Assembly: GCA_047615865.1 (NCBI GenBank)
Contig: JBLHIB010000092.1
Span: 1 to 14,070, forward strand
Source of the DNA: JADFAK01 sp047615865
GTDB lineage: Bacteria; Bacteroidota; Bacteroidia; Flavobacteriales_D; Sanyastnellaceae
DNA length: 14,070 bases
Direction of reading: 5' to 3'
Position 1 is the first letter of the stretch. The number at the start of each line of letters is the position of its first letter. The notes below the pieces were generated by a model, which was given only the letters and a program-made list of their open reading frames with translations, was not told the origin of the DNA and ran no database searches. A program made the translations under genes and the position numbers. Shown piece after piece: positions 7,310 to 13,009 of the stretch.

Positions 7310-10030
7310 TCAAGGGCAAAGATCACCAAATACTCCAAGGAAGATCAATAGATCTGCCGTTGTGATATTTCCGTCGCCGTTGAGGTCAGTCGAACATGCC
7401 GATAAACAGCCAAATTCACCTAGTAGTAGCAAGAGATCTGGCGTACTTCTAATGCCGTCATTGTTGTAATCTCCTAAACATGGACTAGGCAATTCTTCCG
7501 TTGGGTCAATTGTTCCGTTGCAGTTGTTATCAATGCCTTCAGCAGTGCCTGGTCCTCCAGGGAACATTGCGTTGTTCGTGTCATCGCAATCAGTATTGTT
7601 AAGAACGAGTCCTGCTATTGGAGCACATGACATCATGGGTGCTGCTATATCACCAAATCCATCTACGTCAGCATCGGCGTAGTAGGTTATGGCAAACGTA
7701 CATGACCCATCATCAATCGTCGCTGTAGAATTAAAGTTACATGCACTTGTGTTCATACATCCTGCACAACTTGTAAACTCACATGTTCCGTCGTCAATTG
7801 TTGCAGTTGAATCATAATTGCAAGCTGTTGAGGTCATACATCCTTCACAGCTCGTAAATTCACAACTTCCGTTGTCACAAAGTGCGGCAGAATTGTAGTT
7901 ACAGGCGCCAGGGTTAATACAACCATCAGGAAGAATACAATTTCCGTCGTCTATTGTCGCAGTTGAGTCGTAGTTGCATGCAGTCGTATTCATACATCCT
8001 GCGCATGAGAGGTATTCACAAGAACCGTCATCGCATCCAGCGGTTGAATCAAAATTACATGCATTTGAATCGTTGCAGCCAGGCGCAGTGCAAGATCCAT
8101 CATCAAAAGTAGCTGTTGAGTCATAGTTACATGCGTTTGTATCTATACATCCAGGAATACCTGAAGGCAGACAAATATTGTGTGTCGCACTAGATCCGTA
8201 GTTGGGAACTCCCATAACTGCCAGCACATTTCCTGAGCCGTCCACTAAAGAATAATTTCCGTCAGTGCTGCATCCAGAAGCGATTCCTGACATTCCGTCT
8301 CCAAACGAATCGTACATGGTGAAATCATAACAACCTGCCGTTAAACACAACAACTCATTGTAAGTTGTTTGATTTCCGTACGTTGCGGAAGGTCCTGCAG
8401 CAACCACATTGCCCATAGCATCAGTAATGTCCCATGTCGTTTCAGCTCCCCAGCAATCGGTCAGGATTTCGATGTCTATGTCGAAACAAGGAAAGATACA
8501 TGAACCATCGTCAATTGTAGCAGCGGAGTTATAGTTAGATGCGCCAGGATCGGTGCAACCAAGAACATCGTTGATACAATCGTAAACAGTGATAGTCACA
8601 GAATCAGAATAAGAGAAATATGTTCCTGTTCCAGAAATCACAATATCGAAGACTCCTCCTGCAGCTGGCAGGTTTGAAAGAGTGAGCGTATAACTTCCAA
8701 CTCCAACACCGTTGGCCGAGAAAGTAGCAGTAGCGCCAGCAGGTAATCCTGATTCAACAGCCAATGTGACTGGACCATCAAATCCAGCGATTACATCAAG
8801 ATCTATTGCTGCATCGTCTGTATAACAGACAAGGCCATTGGCAATAGAAGCATCTACGAATCTAGGCTTGAGAAGGAACAATCCGTTTTCGATGTGACTT
8901 ACAGCAACAACACCAGAAGGGAAATATGGATAGTTACTCCAACTTCCGTTGAATGCAGCAGCGTCACTTGAAGGATAGACATCGAAATAAGCCACTTCAG
9001 TAAGATTGGCTGCAGCTACGTTTGTAATATCCAGTATACGCAAACCAGCGCGGTAGTTACTCTGGTAACAAAGGTTGCCATCAGTATACAAGTTGTGGTC
9101 AATTGCAGCGAGAGCTGACGTGTAATTTCCAATAAGCACTGGAGCATCAAGGTCTTGAACGTCCCAGATATAGGTGGTTGTATTTGCAACTGAACCGTTG
9201 TTCTCGTCAAGCTCATCACCCATCAAGAAATAGTTCTGATCTGGCGTAAGCCATCCTTGGTGAGCATAACTTGAAGTAGCATATCCAGAAACACTGATAG
9301 TCTGCGCATCCGTTGGATCAGTTACATTGGCAATCGTAAGAGCGTCTTCGTTGCTATTGAAAGCAATTTCTTGTCCTGAATATGTTGCATCCGGTCCGCT
9401 GTAAACAACTACCTGAGCATCATGGGTATATCCATCCAACGCATAATCACCTGCGAAAGCTGGTACAAGTGGATTGCTGATGTCAATGATGTGAAGTCCG
9501 CCATTGGAGAGGCTTGTTCCGACTGCATAGGCTCTAGCCGTAGCCTCATTGATAACAATATTGTGGGCGCTTCCAAACAAGTTGTAATGAGCATCTACAG
9601 TAAATGTCTCGGGAGGAGCAGGAACTGTTCTTAATCTAGTAAGATCGAAAACTTGCATTCCATGATTACCAGCCTCAGATACGATAAACGCATAATCGTT
9701 GTAGACTTTAATGTCTCTCCACGAAGAGTTGGTTGTTTGAGTTGGCAGATATCCTAAGTAGATAGGACTGACCGGGTCAGTAATGTCAATAAAAGAAGTT
9801 CCATTGGACATTCCCAAGAGGACATATTCTTTGTTGTCAAGAGGATCTACCCAGCCCCAGAGATCATTCATGTCCCCAGCTCCTGCAAAGGTTGACGAGG
9901 GTACAACTGACAGGAGGTCAACATTCTCACATGGAAAAACGCCGGCAAATCCTGCCTCACAAGGGGTTTGAGCAATTGACGCAAAAGAAAAAAGTAGAGC
10001 GCACGCCAGAGCTATATTACGAAAACGCAT
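7310..10030 (-). CDS. Secreted choice-of-anchor-B (LVIVD-repeat) protein with Cys-rich repeats, MopE-like metal motif and dockerin-like C-terminus
   Basis: Exported protein of 906 residues. The ATG at 10030 is followed by a clear signal peptide (NIALACALLFSFASIA, cleavage near residue 20). Residues about 55-390 carry LVIVD-type beta-propeller-like repeats (TSFIDITDPVSPIYLGYL, HIIDISNPLVPAFAGDY, LRILDITN), the hallmark of choice-of-anchor-B proteins. An Ig-like segment follows (about 395-485). One Cys-rich repeat (491-511) precedes a module rich in aromatic and Asp residues (about 514-622, with CYDFTMYDSFGDGM); six more repeats fill 627-777. Residues 783-846 match the MopE-like putative metal-binding motif (DADVDGFGD, DCDDTNN, IDNNCNG). 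The C-terminus (851-906) holds two dockerin-like calcium loops, DYNNDG...D and DLNGDG...D. No T9SS type A domain is visible. The function is not established; binding or anchoring at the cell surface is inferred. Confidence 0.9.
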   Translation of the reverse strand: MRFRNIALACALLFSFASIAQTPCEAGFAGVFPCENVDLLSVVPSSTFAGAGDMNDLWGWVDPLDNKEYVLLGMSNGTSFIDITDPVSPIYLGYLPTQTTNSSWRDIKVYNDYAFIVSEAGNHGMQVFDLTRLRTVPAPPETFTVDAHYNLFGSAHNIVINEATARAYAVGTSLSNGGLHIIDISNPLVPAFAGDYALDGYTHDAQVVVYSGPDATYSGQEIAFNSNEDALTIANVTDPTDAQTISVSGYATSSYAHQGWLTPDQNYFLMGDELDENNGSVANTTTYIWDVQDLDAPVLIGNYTSALAAIDHNLYTDGNLCYQSNYRAGLRILDITNVAAANLTEVAYFDVYPSSDAAAFNGSWSNYPYFPSGVVAVSHIENGLFLLKPRFVDASIANGLVCYTDDAAIDLDVIAGFDGPVTLAVESGLPAGATATFSANGVGVGSYTLTLSNLPAAGGVFDIVISGTGTYFSYSDSVTITVYDCINDVLGCTDPGASNYNSAATIDDGSCIFPCFDIDIEILTDCWGAETTWDITDAMGNVVAAGPSATYGNQTTYNELLCLTAGCYDFTMYDSFGDGMSGIASGCSTDGNYSLVDGSGNVLAVMGVPNYGSSATHNICLPSGIPGCIDTNACNYDSTATFDDGSCTAPGCNDSNACNFDSTAGCDDGSCEYLSCAGCMNTTACNYDSTATIDDGNCILPDGCINPGACNYNSAALCDNGSCEFTSCEGCMTSTACNYDSTATIDDGTCEFTSCAGCMNTSACNFNSTATIDDGSCTFAITYYADADVDGFGDIAAPMMSCAPIAGLVLNNTDCDDTNNAMFPGGPGTAEGIDNNCNGTIDPTEELPSPCLGDYNNDGIRSTPDLLLLLGEFGCLSACSTDLNGDGNITTADLLIFLGVFGDLCP
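7316..7480 (-). other. Paired dockerin-like (EF-hand-loop) C-terminal module, copy A
   Basis: This encodes residues 851-905 of the choice-of-anchor-B protein. Two loops each fit D-x-N-x-D-G-x5-D (Asp854/Asn856/Asp858/Asp865 and Asp882/Asn884/Asp886/Asp893). Each is followed by a hydrophobic helix-like stretch, DLLLLLGEFG and DLLIFLGVFG. Cysteines at 851, 875, 879 and 905 frame the two halves. A related module ends the protein at 13010-14070. Confidence 0.75.
7493..7684 (-). other. MopE-like putative metal-binding motif region
   Basis: This encodes residues 783-846 of the choice-of-anchor-B protein: an Asp-rich DADVDGFGD, then DCDDTNNAMFPG and GIDNNCNGTID. This order matches the family named after the Methylococcus copper-binding protein MopE. 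The acidic and Cys residues suggest calcium or another metal as a ligand; the metal cannot be told from sequence. Confidence 0.7.
7700..8152 (-). repeat. Tandem array of six Cys/Asp-rich 21-residue coding repeats
   Basis: These are in-frame protein repeats (residues 627-777) of the form GC-x4-ACNY-x-STAT-x-DDGSC, separated by 3-6 residues such as EFTSCA or EYLSCA. A seventh copy lies apart at 8498-8560 (residues 491-511), split from the array by an unrelated module of about 110 residues. Copies three and five of the seven have Cys in place of Thr/Ile before the Asp pair (AGCDDGSC, ALCDNGSC). The type is common in Flavobacteriales surface proteins; the role is unknown. Confidence 0.85.
8498..8560 (-). 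repeat. Separated first copy of the Cys/Asp-rich coding repeat
   Basis: This encodes residues 491-511 (GCTDPGASNY...IDDGSC), the same 21-residue unit as the array at 7700-8152, but with Ser where the other copies have Cys in the ACNY segment. Confidence 0.75.
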
Positions 10031-10033
10031 AGA

Positions 10034-10056
10034 TTGGTTATTTGGTTATTTGATTA
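10034..10056. repeat. Short direct repeat TTGGTTAT in a 5' leader
   Basis: The 8-bp unit TTGGTTAT occurs twice in tandem (10034-10041 and 10042-10049), followed by a degenerate third copy TTGATTA. It lies 3 bases upstream of the ATG of the minus-strand gene starting at 10030, within its likely untranslated leader. The repeat may be chance AT-rich sequence. The rest of the 195-bp divergent intergenic region (10031-10225) shows no clear RNA gene. Confidence 0.45.
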
Positions 10057-10170
10057 ATAAGGAATCTAAAGATACAATGTTTAGACGAAAAGCGATGATA
10101 TGTAACCATATTATCGTCCTTTGATACTATTTTTATCGGGTTCGGATACGCATGATTTTAGGAAGTCACT

Positions 10171-10201
10171 TTTGTTTAACGAACTAGTCTAGTTATTATA
10201 A
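10171..10201 (+). promoter_or_regulatory. Possible promoter with embedded palindrome upstream of the TIGR01777 gene
   Basis: TTTG at 10171-10174 is followed after 19 bases by TATTATAA at 10194-10201. The spacing suits a Bacteroidota -33/-7 promoter, though the second element matches TAnnTTTG poorly. Between them lies a 13-bp palindrome, AACTAG-T-CTAGTT (10182-10194), in a place where a repressor could act. Both calls are tentative. Confidence 0.25.
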
Positions 10202-10225
10202 ATAGAGTGCTTATAATTGAGCCGA

Positions 10226-11140
10226 ATGACAAAAGTATTGATAGCTGGTGGCAGCGGACAAGTGGGACAGGCAATTATTAAGGAGGCAAACCTTCGGGGC
10301 CTAGAATGTCATGTGCTTACAAGGAGTAAGGATCAGGTTGATGTTGATTTGACTAGGTATTTCTGCTGGGATCCAGAAAATGGAACGATTGATCATTCGT
10401 GCTTTGAAGGAGTGGATTTATTGATAAATCTGGCCGGAAAAAGTATCGATGCTCAGTGGAACGAAAAGAACAAGTCCGAGTTGGTTTCTAGTCGAGTGAA
10501 AAGCGTCAAATGTTTGGCTGATGCCATGAAGAATAACCCTCATGTAATTCGGACTGTGATCAATGCCAGTGCCACAGGAATCTACCAATCGTCCGACGAA
10601 GTGCAAGATGAGCAGGGTTCATTTTCGGCTTCTTTTTTGGGCGGAATGGCCCAGGTCTGGGAAAAGAGCACTTCACTTTATCCAAGCTCGGTCAAGGTCG
10701 TATGTGTTCGATTTGGATTGGTTCTTGGCTCTGAGGCAAAATTGCTCGATAAGATTAAACCTGCGGCCAAATTGGGTGTATGCACCGTTTTTGGTTCCGG
10801 CGAACAATGGGTCTCTTGGATTCATGAAGAAGATCTTGCAAGAGCAGTACTTCACATTGGTGAAAAGTCGAATCCAGAATCGGTCTACAATTTAGTAGCC
10901 CCATCACCACTTAAAGCGAGGCAGTTTTATGCTCTGATCCACAGTGTTTTTACCCCGCCCAAGTTGTTCCTACCTGTTCCCACCGTAATGTTGAAGATCA
11001 TATTCAAAGAAAAAAGTGAGCTTTTCCTGAGTTCTCAAAATATCTCGAGTGCATTGCTTGCCAAAGATTTCGAATTCAAATATCCAAGCCTTGAAAAAGC
11101 TGTTAAATCCTTATCTGCGCAATTGAAGATCAAGAAATAA
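10226..11140 (+). CDS. TIGR01777-family NAD(P)-binding epimerase-like protein (SDR39U1/YfcH type)
   Basis: Cytosolic protein of 304 residues from the ATG at 10226; the in-frame TTG at 10217 would add only three residues and is not preferred. The N-terminal Rossmann fold begins VLIAGGSGQVGQAI (glycine motif at 8-14). Family landmarks follow: LINLAGKSIDAQWNE at about 66-80, the SSRVKS segment, NASATGIYQSSDE at 113-124, VRFGLVLGSE at 161-170, WVSWIHEEDLARA at 195-207 and YNLVAPSPLK at 221-230. The C-terminal roughly 60 residues fit the DUF1731 helical domain. The classical SDR Tyr-x3-Lys pair is not evident, as is usual in this family, whose substrate is generally unknown (E. coli YfcH, human SDR39U1). 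It is followed after 83 bp by the CoA-transferase gene on the same strand. The length is normal for the family. Confidence 0.92.
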   Translation: MTKVLIAGGSGQVGQAIIKEANLRGLECHVLTRSKDQVDVDLTRYFCWDPENGTIDHSCFEGVDLLINLAGKSIDAQWNEKNKSELVSSRVKSVKCLADAMKNNPHVIRTVINASATGIYQSSDEVQDEQGSFSASFLGGMAQVWEKSTSLYPSSVKVVCVRFGLVLGSEAKLLDKIKPAAKLGVCTVFGSGEQWVSWIHEEDLARAVLHIGEKSNPESVYNLVAPSPLKARQFYALIHSVFTPPKLFLPVPTVMLKIIFKEKSELFLSSQNISSALLAKDFEFKYPSLEKAVKSLSAQLKIKK

Positions 11141-11197
11141 ACTGAAGAAAAAAGACCCAAACACATCTATTGAATTGACAAAAGTCCGAAGCCAACT

Positions 11198-11219
11198 GCA
11201 AAGATTAACGCATCTTTGC
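11198..11219 (+). promoter_or_regulatory. Perfect inverted repeat just before the CoA-transferase start
   Basis: GCAAAGA (11198-11204) and TCTTTGC (11213-11219) form a 7-bp perfect stem with an 8-base loop, ending 4 bases before the ATG at 11224. No T-run follows, so it is not a terminator of the upstream gene. The right arm overlaps CATCTTTG, one mismatch from the Bacteroidota -7 element TAnnTTTG, so it could be a promoter with an operator or a translation-blocking hairpin. No matching -33 element is seen. Confidence 0.35.
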
Positions 11220-11223
11220 GAGC

Positions 11224-12303
11224 ATGAATAAAGTTCTCAAAGGAATCAAAGTGTTGGAGTTGAGTAGTGTCCTTGCTGGGCCTGCCGTCGGCATGTTTTT
11301 GGCCGAATTGGGAGCCGATGTAACTAAGATCGAACCGCCTAGCGGAGATGTTACGCGTTCATGGAAACTGACAACAGAAGATAATTCCAAGCGTAGCTCG
11401 GCCTATTTCTCGAGCATTAACTACAAGAAGTCATATTTGAGAAAAAATCTGAAAGATGAGGATCAGTTAAATGAAATTCAAAAGCTTGGCGCGACTGCTG
11501 ACGTGGTTCTTTCCAATTTTCGTGGTACCCGTGCCGAACGATTTGGTCTTGACTATAGGAGCTTGTCATTGGATAATCCAGACCTTATCTATTGTGACCT
11601 GCACGGTTTTCCCGACGATCTAGATCGGGCCGCATACGACGTGGTTCTTCAGGCTGAAACTGGCTGGATGAGCATGAACGGAACGAAAGCTTCTGGTCCG
11701 CTGAAAATGCCAGTTGCTCTTATGGATCTTCTCGCTGCTCATCACATGAAACAAGCAGCACTCATAGCATTGTTCAATAGGGAGCGCACGGGACATGGAG
11801 CATGGATAAAATGTTCGCTTCAAGAATCATCTTTGAGCAATTTAGCCAACCAAGCTGCGAACTATCTCATGGAAGGGAATGTAGCCGATCTAAAGGGCTC
11901 GCTTCATCCGAATATTGCTCCTTATGGCGAGACTTTTACTTGCAGTTGCGGACGAGCTTTGGTTTTGGCAGTGGGCAGTGATCAACAGTTTCAAACAATG
12001 TGCAAGGTTATTGGAGTTTCGGAGCTAGGGGTTGATCGGCGATTTAAGTCAAATCAGGACCGACTGCAACATCGCGAAGAAATGTACTTGACCTTGAAGC
12101 CTTTCTTTGACCAACAGTCACGAGAAAATTTGCTAATTAGTTTTCATGACTTAGGTGTGCCAGTCGGAGCAGTTCTTGATATGCGGGAAGCGTTGAGCAG
12201 CGAAGCAGCAAAGCGCTTGATACGAACTGAGCTCATCGACGGAGAAGAGACCACAAGGATTACCTCATTGCCATTCGAATTTATTTCTTCTTCCGGAGAA
12301 TAA
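11224..12303 (+). CDS. CaiB/BaiF family (family III) CoA-transferase
   Basis: Cytosolic enzyme of 359 residues expected to move CoA between carboxylic acids through an aspartyl-CoA thioester. It opens with the family signature VLELSSVLAGPAVGMFLAELGADVTKIEPP (residues 10-39). Asp168 in PVALMDLLAAHH lies where the catalytic Asp of formyl-CoA transferase sits. The segment YDVVLQAETGWMSMNG (138-153) fits CoA-transferases (YD-x2-x-QA-x2-G); alpha-methylacyl-CoA racemases have a GHD-type motif there, with the catalytic His replaced by Tyr138 in this protein. It is shorter than the roughly 400-430 residues of Frc or CaiB, partly through a trimmed loop before YDVV (GFPDDLDRAA), and is close to racemase length, so the exact reaction is uncertain. 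A 7-bp hairpin precedes the start. The sirtuin gene follows after 16 bp, probably in the same transcript. Confidence 0.9.
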   Translation: MNKVLKGIKVLELSSVLAGPAVGMFLAELGADVTKIEPPSGDVTRSWKLTTEDNSKRSSAYFSSINYKKSYLRKNLKDEDQLNEIQKLGATADVVLSNFRGTRAERFGLDYRSLSLDNPDLIYCDLHGFPDDLDRAAYDVVLQAETGWMSMNGTKASGPLKMPVALMDLLAAHHMKQAALIALFNRERTGHGAWIKCSLQESSLSNLANQAANYLMEGNVADLKGSLHPNIAPYGETFTCSCGRALVLAVGSDQQFQTMCKVIGVSELGVDRRFKSNQDRLQHREEMYLTLKPFFDQQSRENLLISFHDLGVPVGAVLDMREALSSEAAKRLIRTELIDGEETTRITSLPFEFISSSGE

Positions 12304-12319
12304 TGGCGTGCTTGCAAAC

Positions 12320-13000
12320 ATGAAGAAACTTGTTGTTTTAACAGGAGCTGGGATGAGCGCCGAAAGCGGGATTCCTACTTTTCGAGGTGCCGACGGTCTT
12401 TGGGAAGGCCATCGAATTGAGGAAGTTGCTTCTCCACAGGGCTGGGATGCCGACCAAGATCTGGTATTGCATTTTTATAACCTACGACGTAAAAATGTTC
12501 TTGAATCGGAGCCCAATCGAGGCCACCTGATCTTGGCCGAATTACAAAACGACTTTGATATTCAGATTATCACTCAAAACATTGACGACCTTCACGAGAG
12601 GGCAGGTTCAAAAGAAGTGATGCACTTGCACGGTGAAATTCGTAAGAGCAGAAGTACGCTTGATCCTAGCCTCGTGTATGATATCGACGGATGGAAACTT
12701 GGTGATGGCGATAAGTGCGCGCGTGGATCTCAGTTGAGACCACACATTGTTTGGTTTGGTGAAGCTGTACCTTTAATTGAACCAGCGGCAGATATTTGCC
12801 GGCAGGCTGACGCTATAGTTGTAGTAGGAACTTCAATGGTTGTATACCCTGCAGCAGGATTAATTCACTACGCCGAGAAACACATACCTAAATTTATAAT
12901 CGATCCCAATATACCGGCGGTTAGCGGTGTTTTCAACGTCACTCCCATTGAATTAGGAGCAAGTGAGGGACTTCAAATACTTCGAGACTTGTTAGATTAA
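12320..13000 (+). CDS. NAD-dependent protein deacylase, class III sirtuin (CobB/SIRT5-like), zinc cysteines missing
   Basis: Removes acyl groups from lysines using NAD. The ATG at 12320 gives 226 residues beginning MKKLVVLTGAGMSAESGIPT, like E. coli CobB; a GTG at 12308 is in frame but adds only four residues before this conserved start. Visible parts: NAD-binding GAGMSAESGIPTFRG (9-23), TQNIDDLHERAGS (85-97), catalytic His104 in HLHGE, RPHIVWFGE (140-148) and GTSMVVYPAAG (170-180). Tyr53 and Arg56 in FYNLRRK match the Tyr-x2-Arg pair that lets class III enzymes bind succinyl, malonyl or glutaryl lysine. The zinc module is odd: between His104 and Arg140 only Cys133 (DKCARGSQ) remains of the usual four cysteines. 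It sits 16 bp after the CoA-transferase gene, and its stop is 9 bp from the convergent minus-strand gene. Confidence 0.92.
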   Translation: MKKLVVLTGAGMSAESGIPTFRGADGLWEGHRIEEVASPQGWDADQDLVLHFYNLRRKNVLESEPNRGHLILAELQNDFDIQIITQNIDDLHERAGSKEVMHLHGEIRKSRSTLDPSLVYDIDGWKLGDGDKCARGSQLRPHIVWFGEAVPLIEPAADICRQADAIVVVGTSMVVYPAAGLIHYAEKHIPKFIIDPNIPAVSGVFNVTPIELGASEGLQILRDLLD

Positions 13001-13009
13001 TTTGATCAA

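Noticed and set aside
7316..7480. Cellulosomal dockerin
   Set aside because: No cohesin, scaffoldin or glycoside hydrolase is present; only the calcium-loop pattern is shared, so the term dockerin-like is used without implying a cellulosome.
7700..8152. Possible CRISPR-like or non-coding tandem repeat
   Set aside because: The periodicity is in frame, the spacers are 3-6 codons and partly conserved, and the units differ mainly by codon changes within a clear protein motif.
11224..12303. Alpha-methylacyl-CoA racemase
   Set aside because: The length fits, but the racemase His-Asp motif is replaced by Tyr-Asp and the CoA-transferase segments are present.
12308..12310. GTG start for the sirtuin
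   Set aside because: The ATG at 12320 begins exactly at the conserved KKLVVLTGAG start of the family; the extra four residues are not conserved in CobB-type proteins.
13002..13009. Palindrome TTGATCAA between the convergent stops as a bidirectional terminator
   Set aside because: An 8-bp AT-rich palindrome with no loop and no T-run cannot form a terminator hairpin.
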